NCBI RefSeq assembly: GCF_003114815.1
Contig: NZ_BFAZ01000009.1
Span: 1,364,001 to 1,428,000, forward strand
Length of the DNA stretch: 64,000 bases
Reading direction: 5' to 3'
Origin: Leptospira ellinghausenii
GTDB taxonomy: Bacteria > Spirochaetota > Leptospiria > Leptospirales > Leptospiraceae
The notes under the pieces are model-generated. The model saw only the letters and a program-made list of their open reading frames with translations, was not told where the DNA came from and made no database searches. Of the stretch, positions 1-10,418 are shown in pieces. The translations under genes and the position numbers were made by a program. Position 1 is the first letter of the stretch. Every line of letters begins with the position of its first letter.

Positions 1-897
1 TGTGCGAATGATTGTTTCCCAATCTTTTGCATAGGCAAATTCAAGTTGGAAAACAAATTCTTCCGCTTTTTGGTCTAAAAAGTTAAGTAAGGGGCCAATC
101 CCTTCTGGTCCTTCGATATTCGATTGTAAAACCGGGTTTCCTAAGTCTGGTAAATTACTGATGATTTCAAAGTACCCTAAGAGTACCTTACCATTGGCAA
201 AAAATGGGAAAATTAGTGTAGATTTTGTATTGCTGAGCAATAACGAATCCAAATAGGAACGGACGTAAATTTCACTCAATTTTTTGGGACTATAAAATCC
301 TCGATCGGTATAAAAAATTCTTCGATTCGCATCACGGACGTAATATGGAGCTTTGGATGTAGCGAGGGCTTCCATAAGCTGGGTGTCCGCTGCATAATAA
401 AAACCGATTTGGACTCTTTTGATAAAATAACCAAAATTCGTTAGCACTTGTTCTAGGTGGATTTGCCACTGGTTCAATGTTTGGTTGATGATCGAGGTTT
501 TTCCGTAAATGGAAATCACTGTGCCTAAATCTGCGGTTTGTGCCATCTTCAAATCATAAGCAGAAATATCTTCGATCGATGCTCGTTTTGCGGAACGTTC
601 CAAAGGTTCGATTAAAATTTCGTATACTTGTAACAAATCGTCTTGGTATGGGTTCACTGGTTTCACCCGAAGTTCCACACGATTTTCCTTTAGGACACAA
701 ACCAAAGATTTTGGTTTTGAGACCATGGGTTCCGTCGTTTCAATTGTGATGTGAACGGATTTTAAGATATCATTGACCGCAACTGGATTGGTAAGCGTGA
801 ATTTTTGATTGGTGTCACGGTCTTGAAGAACCGTAGTTGTCAGTTTGGAAACTATCCCTAAAAGTGTCCTTTGGTCAGTCAGTCTATATTTTTTCAT
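1..897 (-). CDS. Conserved protein, PilZ/GAF-like regulator candidate (3' end missing)
   Basis: The frame is open from an ATG at 897 to the left edge (299 codons), so the C-terminus lies outside the window. The N-terminal third (LTNPVAVNDI, CVLKENRVELRV, VYEILIEPLERS) reads like a YcgR/PilZ-type beta domain. The middle (FGYFIKRVQIGFYYAADT, PYYVRDANRRIFYTDRGF) resembles a sensory alpha/beta domain. No signal peptide or membrane segment is visible. I suspect the leptospiral DUF1577 family, but that is from memory of its style and not checked. Its start lies 6 bp from the divergent exported-protein gene, so the two share an upstream region. A role in c-di-GMP or motility signalling is only a guess. 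Confidence 0.6.
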   Translation of the reverse strand, partial: MKKYRLTDQRTLLGIVSKLTTTVLQDRDTNQKFTLTNPVAVNDILKSVHITIETTEPMVSKPKSLVCVLKENRVELRVKPVNPYQDDLLQVYEILIEPLERSAKRASIEDISAYDLKMAQTADLGTVISIYGKTSIINQTLNQWQIHLEQVLTNFGYFIKRVQIGFYYAADTQLMEALATSKAPYYVRDANRRIFYTDRGFYSPKKLSEIYVRSYLDSLLLSNTKSTLIFPFFANGKVLLGYFEIISNLPDLGNPVLQSNIEGPEGIGPLLNFLDQKAEEFVFQLEFAYAKDWETIIRT

Positions 898-903
898 GGT
901 CTA

Positions 904-1641
904 ATGAGTATGATACGTAAAATCCTAATTTTCGCCATAGTTTTTCCATCCTTTTTGCCTCTTTTGGCAGAAAAACCTAAATACCAATATTTTGGTAAGG
1001 CATATGAACTAAACACAGGAAAGTATATTTATTCGGATAATCATAAAGAATATTATAATAATGGAAAACACACTCACTCCGAAATCCAATACAAAGATGC
1101 GAATGGAAAAGTATTTGGTTCCAAACACATTGAGTTTGATCAAAATTCGGAAGTACCAACCTTTAAAACCGTTGATGATAGAGATGGTTATACGGAAGGA
1201 GCCGATGTAAAAGGAAAATCAGTTCGCCTATTTTTTAAACGTAAAAAAGAAGATCCTCTTTCTGAGAAAACATATACTCCCAAATCTCCTGCAGTGATGG
1301 ACGGAGGATTCGATTATTTTGTAAGGAACAATTGGGAACCATTGTCTAGAGGAGAGAGAATGTCTTTTCACTTCATCGCTCCCGTACAACTTGATGATTA
1401 TAAATTTGCAGTTTTAAAAACCAAAGATGGTGAGTGGAAAGGAAGACCGGCTCTTTATCTCAGATTAGAAATCGATAACTTTCTTTTGAAACAAGTTGTG
1501 AAACCATTCCTTTTGGTTTATGATGTGCAAACTCGTCGGATCTTACAATTCGAAGGTCTTTCTAATATCAATGACGAAAATGGAAAAAGTTTGAAAGTGA
1601 AAATTGTTTATGATTATCCAAAGGATGTATTGGAACCTTGA
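904..1641 (+). CDS. Exported protein of unknown function
   Basis: The ATG at 904 (or the one at 910, MIRKILIF) gives a good signal peptide: basic start, hydrophobic run to about residue 22, then [11 protein letters not shown]. An in-frame TTG at 871 would sit inside the divergent gene and is less likely. The mature protein has a central [12 protein letters not shown] segment and a C-terminal half rich in beta-strand pattern ([17 protein letters not shown]). I do not recognise the family. The last codon and stop overlap the TTG start of aat by four bases (TTGA), so the two are probably translated together, although no functional link is obvious. Confidence 0.75.
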   Translation: MSMIRKILIFAIVFPSFLPLLAEKPKYQYFGKAYELNTGKYIYSDNHKEYYNNGKHTHSEIQYKDANGKVFGSKHIEFDQNSEVPTFKTVDDRDGYTEGADVKGKSVRLFFKRKKEDPLSEKTYTPKSPAVMDGGFDYFVRNNWEPLSRGERMSFHFIAPVQLDDYKFAVLKTKDGEWKGRPALYLRLEIDNFLLKQVVKPFLLVYDVQTRRILQFEGLSNINDENGKSLKVKIVYDYPKDVLEP

Positions 1642-2303
1642 CAAAAAGGAGTTTCGACCAATTTTTTAAAAACCCTCGGCATTGGAGGGAAGATTTGGTT
1701 GCGGTCGGTGGTGATTTCTCCGTTGATCGGCTGTTATACGCCTACACACATGGCATTTTTCCTTGGTCTGAGGATCCTATTCGTTGGTATTGTTTGGATC
1801 CTCGTGCCATTTTTGACATTCATCGAGTTCATTTTTCTAAAACCGTTCTTCGCAAAGTAAGGCAAAAAAAATTTCGTATCAGTTTTAATGAAGCATTCCC
1901 GATTGTCATGCAAGCGTGTTCTTATCGGGAAAAGGATAACACCTGGATCACTCCTGGTTTTATCGATGGTTATTTGGAACTCCACAAAAAAGGTTGGGCG
2001 CATTCAGTGGAAGTATGGAATGCTGAAAATGTTTTAGTGGGTGGAGTGTATGGAGTTGCGATCGGCAAGTTTTTTGCTGGGGAAAGTATGTTTTCCTTTG
2101 AATCTGATGCAGGAAAAATTGGCCTCTTTCATTTGTTTGCAAAACTGAAAGAATCAAATTTTGAGTTATTTGACACCCAACAGCTCAACCACGTGACTTG
2201 GCAATTGGGCGCTTATGAAATTCCCAAACTCTCTTATTTGGATCGATTGGAACGTGCAATCAAAGATATGGTTCCTTGGGTCATTCCACTTTCACACGAC
2301 TGA
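1638..2303 (+). CDS. aat: Leucyl/phenylalanyl-tRNA-protein transferase
   Basis: Aat moves Leu or Phe from aminoacyl-tRNA to proteins with N-terminal Lys or Arg, marking them for ClpS/ClpAP in the bacterial N-end rule pathway. Family signatures are all present: [16 protein letters not shown] near the start, [41 protein letters not shown] in the middle, [20 protein letters not shown] and a C-terminal [14 protein letters not shown]. The 221-residue length is normal. The start is TTG at 1638, overlapping the upstream stop. Its last 23 bases overlap the 3' end of the convergent lipoprotein gene. Confidence 0.95.
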   Translation: MTKRSFDQFFKNPRHWREDLVAVGGDFSVDRLLYAYTHGIFPWSEDPIRWYCLDPRAIFDIHRVHFSKTVLRKVRQKKFRISFNEAFPIVMQACSYREKDNTWITPGFIDGYLELHKKGWAHSVEVWNAENVLVGGVYGVAIGKFFAGESMFSFESDAGKIGLFHLFAKLKESNFELFDTQQLNHVTWQLGAYEIPKLSYLDRLERAIKDMVPWVIPLSHD

Positions 2304-2871
2304 TTTCATCTAAATCTACTTTCCAAAGTTTTTGTAATTCTTCTGTTACCCCTTCCCATTCTTTTTCTCCAATCATCGGTGCTTTGAATGGATCGAAGTT
2401 TGGATGGTTCTCAAAGAACTTTGTAATCTCCATTTGTTTCATCGTAGTTCGGTAAATCTCAGCTTCTTGGATTTCTGTTTCTGGATTTTTTTCCCCTTGG
2501 ATGAAGAAAGGTTTGGAAAGGCTAAGTGACAATAAATCAAAATGGTGAAGGTTCAATACATATCCAATGCGTAATAAAACCAAACTATGGTATTCGGTCA
2601 TCACCTTGCGGTACTCAGATGGATCATTGAATGTTAAAGCACTGTTACTACCATATGTGATATGAACTTCGTTCTGTTTGTCTTTGTTAAGCGATGATTC
2701 GATGTTTTTAAATTCTGTTCCCAGTATCTTTGGCAAAATTGTTTCCGCAAAAGGAATGAGGGAACTTGTGTTTTGATCACGTAAGGAAGTGATTTCTTCT
2801 TTCGTGATTTCTCTCGGGCGACAACCCGAGAGCAAAACAAGAGTTATCATCAAATTGAGAACTAGATTCAT
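2281..2871 (-). CDS. Lipoprotein of unknown function
   Basis: Starting from the ATG at 2871 the protein has a short lipoprotein signal ([17 protein letters not shown]), with the lipobox LSGC placing the lipidated Cys at residue 17. The frame is open a little further upstream, but this start lies one base after the stop of the preceding membrane-protein gene, which supports coupled translation. The mature domain is mostly helical and charged, and I recognise no family. The 3' end overlaps aat by 23 bp in convergent orientation. Confidence 0.75.
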   Translation of the reverse strand: MNLVLNLMITLVLLSGCRPREITKEEITSLRDQNTSSLIPFAETILPKILGTEFKNIESSLNKDKQNEVHITYGSNSALTFNDPSEYRKVMTEYHSLVLLRIGYVLNLHHFDLLSLSLSKPFFIQGEKNPETEIQEAEIYRTTMKQMEITKFFENHPNFDPFKAPMIGEKEWEGVTEELQKLWKVDLDEISRVKVE

Positions 2872-2872
2872 C

Positions 2873-3208
2873 TTAATTTTGTTTTGACTTAATTTTGGCA
2901 AATTCAACATCAATACGTCCCGTTAACATTTTGAAGTACATCATCCAATCAGAAACAAAGGAATAAATCGGGTAAGTAAATGTTGCAGGGCGATTTTTTT
3001 CGACAAAGAAATGTCCGATCCATGCAAAGAAATACCCACTAACAAGTGCCAAACCTAAGATATACAACTTAGCAGTTGCGATAAATCCTAAAATACAACC
3101 TAAAGCAAGACTTGAGCCTACAAAATGTAACGCACGGTTAAACGGATGGCTATGTTCTTCTAAATAGAATGGGAAAAAATCTTTGAGTGTTTTGTACTTC
3201 TTTTCCAT
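2873..3208 (-). CDS. Mpo1-like / DUF962 membrane protein
   Basis: This small integral membrane protein matches the DUF962 (YGL010w/Mpo1) family, whose yeast member is an Fe(II) dioxygenase that shortens 2-hydroxy fatty acids by alpha-oxidation. Family marks are the metal-binding pattern HSHPFNRALHFVG (His19, His21, His28), GHFFVEKNRPATF (His66, Glu70), and a C-terminal SDWMMYFKMLTGR. Two or three hydrophobic segments lie between about residues 28 and 68. A good ribosome site (AGAAAGGACC) precedes the ATG. It forms a two-gene unit with the lipoprotein downstream. The family call is firm, but activity in this organism is inferred. Confidence 0.88.
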   Translation of the reverse strand: MEKKYKTLKDFFPFYLEEHSHPFNRALHFVGSSLALGCILGFIATAKLYILGLALVSGYFFAWIGHFFVEKNRPATFTYPIYSFVSDWMMYFKMLTGRIDVEFAKIKSKQN

Positions 3209-3339
3209 AAATTGGTCCTTTCTCTAAACCTTAGTCGATCTTTTCACTTTGCCAACACAAAAATCATTCCAAATATTAGAGTTTGTCCCTAGTTTTTGAA
3301 ACTATATTCGAGAATTCAGATATGATTTTAAAATAGAGT

Positions 3340-3369
3340 TGCACGTTAGTGGGTACAAACTAATGTGCA
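3340..3369. promoter_or_regulatory. Inverted repeat upstream of the zinc-finger gene
   Basis: Arms TGCACGTTAGT (3340-3350) and ACTAATGTGCA (3359-3369) pair over 11 positions, with one G-T wobble, around the 8-base loop GGGTACAA. It lies about 54 bp before the ATG at 3423 and about 130 bp before the divergent gene's start. It could be a dimeric repressor operator or a 5'-UTR hairpin. It has no T-run, so it is not a typical terminator. Confidence 0.6.
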
Positions 3370-3422
3370 TTAACATTTAGAATCTAACAGAGAGTTAAAT
3401 TTAGCAAAAAGTAGGAGAATGT

Positions 3423-3710
3423 ATGAAGCCTAAATCGATTAAACCGGATGAGTTAAACAAGATTTTTTCCGAACTAAAAAAAGGAGAGGAGTCTGCCATC
3501 GGAAGTTATTTGGTAAAAGGAGTTCGTCTTCAAATCAGTAAATACAATTTATCAGGTGCCGAACGAGTTCAATTGTTATACAAAAGAAGAAGAGCACAAG
3601 GTTTGTGTATTGTATGCGGAAAAAAAGTCACAAAGAAAAATCCATCGACAGATCAACTTTATAGACTCTGTGAGGAACACCGCAATAAGATTGATAAAGG
3701 TTCTAAGTAA
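3423..3710 (+). CDS. Small zinc-finger-like protein
   Basis: A 95-residue basic protein with a probable zinc knuckle formed by Cys62-X2-Cys65 and Cys83-X2-His86 (LCIVCGKK and RLCEEH). The N-terminal half is helical and charged, and Lys/Arg clusters flank the finger (YKRRRAQG). Such a layout suits RNA or DNA binding, or a protein-protein adaptor, but I do not recognise a named family. A clear ribosome site (TAGGAGAATGT) precedes the ATG. A strong inverted repeat sits in its leader, so regulation at the DNA or RNA level is likely. Confidence 0.8.
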   Translation: MKPKSIKPDELNKIFSELKKGEESAIGSYLVKGVRLQISKYNLSGAERVQLLYKRRRAQGLCIVCGKKVTKKNPSTDQLYRLCEEHRNKIDKGSK

Positions 3711-3711
3711 T

Positions 3712-3891
3712 CTATTCTTTGGTAGAGTTTCCCGCCTTTCGATGCGGGAGCTCCTGCCAGACTGCTTCTTTTTCCTCATCGGTCATACTGGACCAAGCCC
3801 CGATTTCTTCGATTGTTCGGTAACAACCAGCACAAAACCCAGATTCTGGATCCATCATACAGATTTTAATACATGGTGATTTTCGAGACAT
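3712..3891 (-). CDS. DUF1289 small cysteine-rich protein
   Basis: A 59-residue gene read from the ATG at 3891 to a TAG at 3712-3714. It carries the DUF1289 signature [19 protein letters not shown], followed by [13 protein letters not shown] and a C-terminal [15 protein letters not shown]. Four cysteines (7, 11, 20 and 23) are spaced as in the family and probably bind metal or an Fe-S cluster. Function of the family is unknown, and members are often found beside oxidoreductases. It ends one base from the stop of the convergent zinc-finger gene, and a GC hairpin inside its 3' coding end (about 3730-3749) might serve as that gene's terminator. Confidence 0.85.
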   Translation of the reverse strand: MSRKSPCIKICMMDPESGFCAGCYRTIEEIGAWSSMTDEEKEAVWQELPHRKAGNSTKE

Positions 3892-3977
3892 AGACCTGAA
3901 AATAGTAAATTTTTATAAATTTTCCTAAGCTAGTTTGGGAATCCGTCGATCCTTCCCATAAGGGAAAAGGAATTCGC

Positions 3978-4490
3978 ATGTTGGATTGGGTAGAATCACT
4001 TAGAAGTTTATTTACTACAGAAATAGACTGTTACAAGCGCCTTTTGGATTTGGAAGGCAAAAAAAGAAATGCCATCCACCAAGCGGACGGCAAATCACTC
4101 GAGTCCTTTGTCAAAGAAAGTTATCATATCATGGTAGAAGCATCGGAATTGGAACGAATTCGGATGAAAACTATAGAAGATGTCTATGAAAAGGAAAAGT
4201 TTCAAAAAGACGAATCTTCCATCACACTCACTCATTTTTTAAACCAAATGGACCGCGAGTCCAATTTTAAACTCAAAACCTTTGCGTTAGAATTAAAGAA
4301 GGTAGTGGCAGATTTAAAAGACGCTATCATCACCAATGACAAACTGTTACGAACCAGAAAAGAATTTTTACAAGCAACTGTTGACTCACTTCAAGAGTTA
4401 TCCCGTGAAAAGGTGTATACCTCTCACAAACAACCAACAAGGCGTGGGCAGAGCCAAAAAGGCGCGATCATTTTGAACGCGACTGCCTAG
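3978..4490 (+). CDS. flgN: FlgN-family flagellar export chaperone
   Basis: FlgN binds the hook-filament junction proteins FlgK and FlgL in the cytoplasm and hands them to the flagellar type III export apparatus. This 170-residue protein is almost entirely alpha-helical with heptad-like charge patterns, as expected for the family. It sits directly in front of flgK (9 bp gap), the standard place for flgN. Sequence similarity in this family is low, so the call rests on length, helicity and position. The ATG at 3978 follows an AAAAGGAATTCGC ribosome site, preceded by a small TTCCC/GGGAA hairpin at 3953-3966. Confidence 0.8.
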   Translation: MLDWVESLRSLFTTEIDCYKRLLDLEGKKRNAIHQADGKSLESFVKESYHIMVEASELERIRMKTIEDVYEKEKFQKDESSITLTHFLNQMDRESNFKLKTFALELKKVVADLKDAIITNDKLLRTRKEFLQATVDSLQELSREKVYTSHKQPTRRGQSQKGAIILNATA

Positions 4491-4499
4491 GAGAATCGT

Positions 4500-6413
4500 A
4501 TGGGATCAACATTCCAAGGTATAGAAATCGGAAAACGAGGACTTTCGGTCCACCAACAGGCTATCCAAACCACAGGTCATAATATTTCCAACGCGGATAA
4601 CAAACATTATGCGCGTCAACGAGTTGTCATGAACAGTATGGATCCGATTTATGATCCTGCCTTCAATCGTGCAGAAGTTCCTGGCCAAATTGGCCAAGGG
4701 GTAAAAATTTCTGAGATTGAACGAGTTCGTGATAATTTTATTGATGATCGCATCATAGATTCCTCTTCCTTAAAAGAATATTGGGGCAAAAAAAATGATT
4801 ATTTGTACCAAGTAGAAACAGTTTTTAATGAACCAACGGGAACCACACTTAGGTCCATGATGGATCAGTTTTGGTCTTCATGGGAAGACCTTTCGAACTA
4901 TCCAGAAGAGACTGCTCACCGTGCCGTCGTACAAGAAAAAGCAGAAGCACTTGGATCACGAATGGAAGATGTGTACAGAAAACTTTCTCTTCTCCGTGAC
5001 CAATCGAATCGGGAAATTGAAGCAAAAGTAAACCATCTCAATACTGTTTCCGAAAACATAAAATCTCTAAACGAAAAAATCACAAAATCACAAGCATTAG
5101 GTGATAATCCCAATGACCTTTTGGATAGACGTGATGAACTTTTACAAGAATTAGCTGGTATGGCCGATATCACCATCGGACGTAGTGATGAAGATGAACT
5201 TATGGTTTTTATTGGCCAACAAATCCTCATCCAAGGGCAAAAGGTTCATAAAATCGATTTGGTAGGAAATCCAAACAATGATGGACTACTTGATTTAAAA
5301 TGGTCTGAAACTGGAGATACAGTCCTTCTCCGAAAGGGAAGTATCCAAGCTCTATATGAAATCCGAGATCGGATCCTTGTCGAAAAAATCAATGCTGTAG
5401 ATGCACTTGCCATCAACGCCATGGATGTGATCAACGAAATCCATAAAGATGGGTTTGGTCTGAATGGCAAAACCAATGTGAACTTCTTTGAACAAAGGGC
5501 ACTTGCCACGAATACATTCGGAGAAATTGATACTGATGGGGATGGACTCAACGATAAAACAGCAGTGTTTCGTGTGACAGGTCGCACTTCACTCGATCCT
5601 GATCGCCCCATTGGAATCTCAGGGACAATGCGATTTTTAAAAGCAAGTCCAGGTGGCGAAACGGAGATCCTAGTACCATATTCCAAAGATGATACCTTAA
5701 ATGCAGTCATCAAACGAATCAATCGTTCGGAAACTGGTATTGTAGCTTACATGTCGCATGACAACCAATTGGCGCTAAAAGCCACAACAAACCCAAACGA
5801 TAAAAAAGAAAACTTTATGATCCGCCACTTGGAAGATTCTGGAGAACTCCTGGTAGGTCTCACTGGAATTTTGACTGCCTCAGGAATATCGGGATCCTTT
5901 GATTACCGTAAAATTGGTGAGATCAATAAGTTCCAATCCAATGCCCAAGACATCACACTCACACCGATGTACCACCCATCTTCTTTTTTTAAGATGTCTG
6001 ACGATGTGAGAAATAACCCTGCAAACATTGCAGCTGGTCGGGGTAAGGATGTGAATGGTTCCGGTGATTACAATTCACCAAACGGTCAAAAAGACGGATC
6101 CAATGCACTTCTGATAGCAGCGGCCCTTCGCGAAAAACCAGTGATGTTTGATTATTCCAAAACAACGGATGATTTTTACAACTCACTGATTTCAAGACTG
6201 GGAACCGAAGCTCGTGAAGCAAAACAAGAGTATACTACTCAAAACGAACTTATGGTGGAACTAGAAAACATGCGGCAGTCGGTAATGGGTGTGAACTTAG
6301 ATGAGGAGATGGCCAATATGGTTCAGTTCCAACAATCTTATAATGCCTCGGCTCGGATGATCTCCACACTCAATGAAATGTTAGATACCATCATCAATAG
6401 GTTAGGTGTATAA
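4500..6413 (+). CDS. flgK: Flagellar hook-associated protein 1 (FlgK)
   Basis: FlgK is the first hook-filament junction protein. The N-terminus has the axial-protein helix signature ([20 protein letters not shown] then [16 protein letters not shown]), and the C-terminus has the matching [22 protein letters not shown] and [15 protein letters not shown]. These two helices form the D0/D1 coiled coil. The 637-residue length fits the family, with a variable central region that includes a calcium-loop-like [11 protein letters not shown] at about residue 343. In spirochaetes the product acts in periplasmic flagella. It follows flgN and is 2 bp from flgL, so it is part of one operon. Confidence 0.96.
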   Translation: MGSTFQGIEIGKRGLSVHQQAIQTTGHNISNADNKHYARQRVVMNSMDPIYDPAFNRAEVPGQIGQGVKISEIERVRDNFIDDRIIDSSSLKEYWGKKNDYLYQVETVFNEPTGTTLRSMMDQFWSSWEDLSNYPEETAHRAVVQEKAEALGSRMEDVYRKLSLLRDQSNREIEAKVNHLNTVSENIKSLNEKITKSQALGDNPNDLLDRRDELLQELAGMADITIGRSDEDELMVFIGQQILIQGQKVHKIDLVGNPNNDGLLDLKWSETGDTVLLRKGSIQALYEIRDRILVEKINAVDALAINAMDVINEIHKDGFGLNGKTNVNFFEQRALATNTFGEIDTDGDGLNDKTAVFRVTGRTSLDPDRPIGISGTMRFLKASPGGETEILVPYSKDDTLNAVIKRINRSETGIVAYMSHDNQLALKATTNPNDKKENFMIRHLEDSGELLVGLTGILTASGISGSFDYRKIGEINKFQSNAQDITLTPMYHPSSFFKMSDDVRNNPANIAAGRGKDVNGSGDYNSPNGQKDGSNALLIAAALREKPVMFDYSKTTDDFYNSLISRLGTEAREAKQEYTTQNELMVELENMRQSVMGVNLDEEMANMVQFQQSYNASARMISTLNEMLDTIINRLGV

Positions 6414-6415
6414 TC

Positions 6416-7684
<1,269 letters not shown>

Positions 7685-7736
7685 TTGGGATTAAATGACA
7701 GGCACATTAGAAAGATTAGAAACAACAGGAACTAGA

Positions 7737-8198
7737 ATGTCGGTAACGATTCATACAAAACCTTTCGGAACCATCCAAGTGGATTCAAAACAAATTCTTA
7801 AATTCCCACAAGGGTTACTTGGATTTGAAGAATTTGATGAATATGCACTGATCGAAGAAAGTGCAGAAAGTCCATTCAAATGGTTACAATCCACAAAAGA
7901 GTCAGGTCTTGCATTTATTGTGATCCAACCTGAACTGTTTATGAATCATTACAAACCTGCAATCAGTGACGAAGAGTTACATGATATCGGTTTAACTAGT
8001 TGGAAAGATGGCATTATTTTTCTCATTGTTACCATTCCTCATGACAACCCAAAAGGCATGACTGCAAATTTACAAGGGCCAATAATCCTGAACGGAAAAG
8101 AAGGAAAAGGAAAACAATGTATTTCTAGAGATGAGAACCATCCAATTCGCAAAAATATAATAGAGTCAATGGAAGAAATGTCTTCCGAAAAGGTTTAG
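7737..8198 (+). CDS. fliW: Flagellar assembly factor FliW
   Basis: FliW binds flagellin and also inhibits CsrA allosterically, which links flagellin secretion to flagellin translation. The hallmark FGTIQVDSKQILKFPQGLLGFE is at the N-terminus, followed by PFKWLQSTKESGLAFIVIQP and LFLIVTIPHDNPKGMTANLQGPI, the conserved beta-barrel core. I chose the ATG at 7737 because AGGA lies six bases upstream and the alignment starts where the family normally does. An in-frame ATG at 7695 would add 14 residues. csrA starts 3 bp after the stop, the classic partner arrangement. Confidence 0.94.
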   Translation: MSVTIHTKPFGTIQVDSKQILKFPQGLLGFEEFDEYALIEESAESPFKWLQSTKESGLAFIVIQPELFMNHYKPAISDEELHDIGLTSWKDGIIFLIVTIPHDNPKGMTANLQGPIILNGKEGKGKQCISRDENHPIRKNIIESMEEMSSEKV

Positions 8199-8201
8199 CT
8201 C

Positions 8202-8441
8202 GTGTTAGTTTTAGCAAGGAGAAGTAACCAATCCATTATGATAGGAGATGACATTGAAATTGTCATCGTTGATATCAAAGGGGATCAAGTGAAGATTGGT
8301 GTCAAAGCTCCTAAAAATGTTTCTGTACATAGAGCAGAAGTGTACAAAGAAATCCAAGAAGAGAACAAAAAAGCTGCAGGTACAAATATCAAACCTGAAG
8401 ACTTAGGTAAATTGGGAGACCTATTTAAGAAGAAAACTTAA
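8202..8441 (+). CDS. csrA: Carbon storage regulator CsrA
   Basis: CsrA is a dimeric RNA-binding protein that recognises GGA in hairpin loops and usually blocks ribosome access, classically to flagellin mRNA in fliW-containing bacteria. The core is complete: [20 protein letters not shown] then [19 protein letters not shown]. The 79-residue length includes a C-terminal extension ([20 protein letters not shown]) typical of FliW-regulated CsrA proteins. The start codon is GTG at 8202. ATGGA at 8169-8173 near the end of fliW is a possible autoregulatory site, but this is inference. Confidence 0.96.
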   Translation: MLVLARRSNQSIMIGDDIEIVIVDIKGDQVKIGVKAPKNVSVHRAEVYKEIQEENKKAAGTNIKPEDLGKLGDLFKKKT

Positions 8442-8463
8442 CTTGATCTTTCTCTAATCATAA

Positions 8464-8492
8464 CATTCTCTGGAAACAAACTCCAGGGAGTG
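8464..8492 (+). promoter_or_regulatory. Hairpin covering the next gene's ribosome site
   Basis: Left arm CATTCTCTGGA (8464-8474) and right arm TCCAGGGAGTG (8482-8492) pair over 11 positions, with two G-U wobbles, around the loop AACAAAC. The right arm holds AGGGAG, the only plausible Shine-Dalgarno sequence for the TTG start at 8503. GGA sits at the top of the left arm. There is no T-run, so termination alone does not explain it. Confidence 0.55.
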
Positions 8493-8502
8493 AATTTATC
8501 TC

Positions 8503-9177
8503 TTGAAACGAAAAATATTAGTTTGGCTTTTACCTCTTATTATCGTTTGGCTACAACGATTCATCGGCCTCACATCGCGATTTCGCATTTTCAAAAACGA
8601 ACAATACGAAGAAATTTTTAAAAACAAAAAACCATATATCTATTCTATTTGGCATACGAACGTATTGTACTCTCCCTATCTTCATCGAAATAAAAAAGTA
8701 GCTGTCTTGATTTCAGAATCGAAAGACGGAGATTTTATCAACCAAGTAGTTCACCGTTTTGGGAATTCAAGCATTCGAGGCAGTAGTTCCAAAGGTGGAT
8801 CAAAAGCATTAAAAGCAATGATCCAACATTTAAAAAAAGGATTACCTGCCGCATTCACTCCTGATGGACCAAGAGGACCCGCGTTAATTTTACAACCTGG
8901 AATCATTGCAGCTGCACAAGTCACACAAGTTCCCATCGTTCCTTTTCATTATGAATGTTCTCGTCAATGGATTTTGGAAAAAGCGTGGGACAAACATAGG
9001 GTTCCAAAACCTTTCACAACCTTTGTTGTCTCTTATGGGGAACCAATTTACGTTCCTCGTGAATTAAACGAGGTGGAATTTGAAAATATGAGATTGAAAG
9101 TCGAAGAAGCTATGTTAAAAAATAGAGATAAAGCGATTCAGGAAGCGGAACGAATTCGTACAGGAGATTCCAAATGA
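8503..9177 (+). CDS. DUF374 lysophospholipid acyltransferase-like protein
   Basis: The protein belongs to the DUF374 branch of the PlsC-like acyltransferases, membrane-associated enzymes thought to acylate lipid A-type or phospholipid acceptors. Visible marks are an N-terminal hydrophobic anchor (residues 5-22), IWHTN with His51 as the likely catalytic base, [21 protein letters not shown] near residue 92, and TPDGPRGP at 120-126. Length (224) is usual. The start is TTG at 8503, behind a hairpin that includes the ribosome site. It overlaps the following OsmC gene by four bases. Confidence 0.85.
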   Translation: MKRKILVWLLPLIIVWLQRFIGLTSRFRIFKNEQYEEIFKNKKPYIYSIWHTNVLYSPYLHRNKKVAVLISESKDGDFINQVVHRFGNSSIRGSSSKGGSKALKAMIQHLKKGLPAAFTPDGPRGPALILQPGIIAAAQVTQVPIVPFHYECSRQWILEKAWDKHRVPKPFTTFVVSYGEPIYVPRELNEVEFENMRLKVEEAMLKNRDKAIQEAERIRTGDSK

Positions 9178-9581
9178 CAGCAGTATTTGAAGACAAAGTA
9201 ATCGTCACAACTGAAAACACGAAATACGAAACCAAAATCACAAAAGGCAAACACCATTGGATCGCCGACGAACCAGCGGATAAAGAGGGAACTGATTTAG
9301 GGCCGATGCCAACGGAACTACTTGCGTCTTCCTTAGGAGCATGCACTTCGATTACGATTCGAATGTATGCCGACAGAAAAGGGTATTCTTTAGACGCAGT
9401 TTCTGTCCAGATAACGATTGATAAACGTTCCCCTGAAGACCACAAATTCATTCGCGAAGTGACTCTCAAAGGTAATTTAAAACCTGAAGAAAGGGACCGA
9501 TTGTACTCAGTTGCCAATGCCTGCCCCGTTCACAAGATTCTCACTGGGAAAATAGAAATCGAAACTCTTTTACTCCCTTAA
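9174..9581 (+). CDS. OsmC/Ohr-family peroxide-detoxifying protein
   Basis: OsmC-family proteins reduce organic hydroperoxides with two cysteines as a thiol dimer in the cytosol. The first cysteine is in [22 protein letters not shown] (Cys57), and the second is in the C-terminal NACPVHKIL (Cys117), matching the YhfA/OsmC subgroup. The substrate-side segment [12 protein letters not shown] precedes the first motif. At 135 residues it is complete. It overlaps the upstream acyltransferase by ATGA, and its TAA overlaps the convergent phosphoesterase stop (TTAA). Confidence 0.9.
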   Translation: MTAVFEDKVIVTTENTKYETKITKGKHHWIADEPADKEGTDLGPMPTELLASSLGACTSITIRMYADRKGYSLDAVSVQITIDKRSPEDHKFIREVTLKGNLKPEERDRLYSVANACPVHKILTGKIEIETLLLP

Positions 9582-10405
9582 ACCCACATGGGGATGACAG
9601 TGGCAGATCCCCCTGCCCATTCGATCTTTGTGTGAAAATGTTTCCCTTCTCGAATTCTTGGGACTTTTGCTCCATTTACATAAAAAGTCCCACCAGTGTA
9701 TTCATGTGTTTCCCTTTCTTTGGTTTTGCTAATGGAATGGTGCATATGGCCAGAAAGGACAAGGGGAACTTTTTTCCCAATTGATTTGGCATATTGAATG
9801 GCTTCCGTTAAATCGGCATCACCCCAATCACCACCTTCCTTTTTAAATTCAGCACCGTACATCGCATTTTTAGCAGAACCGAGCCCAAAAGGCCCGTTAT
9901 GCGAAAGGAAGAGTAAATGTTTTTCCTTTGTTCCATCTATTAGGCGTTTGTATGTCTCGATGGAAGTTTCCATATCTGTAACATGATAAGTTTTTTTTAA
10001 GTGAGGGGCAAAACTGAGCCCTCCACCCATGGCATGTGGTCGGCCAACGATCAGAGACAAATCCATTTCTTGAGACAAAACAAGTGAACTATATGCAAGG
10101 ATTGTGATAGGTTTCACACGTTCGGATAGTTTTTGTAACCTCCTACTTTGCCTTAAATGACCTGATTGGATGAGAAGTTTGGAGTGTACAATTTCTCCAA
10201 TCACGGAGGTGAGACTTGTTCCATCCCAATTTCCAGGAATCATATACGCGCGTTTGGTGAGACCTTGGAAGGAAACCTTTCCTAGTTTTGGATTCCCTCT
10301 TAAGTCACCTGTAAAAAATAAAAAGTCATAATCAGACTCATTGAAGTATTCAATGTCTTTTTGGTTCCAATAGCCATGGATGTCTCCAATCAATGCAAAT
10401 TTCAT
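9578..10405 (-). CDS. Calcineurin-like metallophosphoesterase
   Basis: The five metallophosphoesterase blocks are in order: ALIGDIHGYW at the N-terminus, FTGDLRGN, IPGNWDG, LSHNGPFG and LSGHMHHS. These supply the Asp, Asn and His ligands of the di-metal centre. The overall pattern, including NAMYGAEFKKEGGDWGDADL, resembles the TIGR04168 family, whose substrate is unknown. No signal peptide is seen, so the product is cytosolic. It follows the GH31 gene by 13 bp on the same strand and is probably co-transcribed. Confidence 0.85.
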   Translation of the reverse strand: MKFALIGDIHGYWNQKDIEYFNESDYDFLFFTGDLRGNPKLGKVSFQGLTKRAYMIPGNWDGTSLTSVIGEIVHSKLLIQSGHLRQSRRLQKLSERVKPITILAYSSLVLSQEMDLSLIVGRPHAMGGGLSFAPHLKKTYHVTDMETSIETYKRLIDGTKEKHLLFLSHNGPFGLGSAKNAMYGAEFKKEGGDWGDADLTEAIQYAKSIGKKVPLVLSGHMHHSISKTKERETHEYTGGTFYVNGAKVPRIREGKHFHTKIEWAGGSATVIPMWV

Positions 10406-10418
10406 TTGGGTTGGTTCC

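Noticed and set aside
3240..3422. LexA/SOS box near the zinc-finger gene
   Set aside because: No TTTGN5CAAA-type or other recognised SOS motif is present; the inverted repeat has a different sequence.
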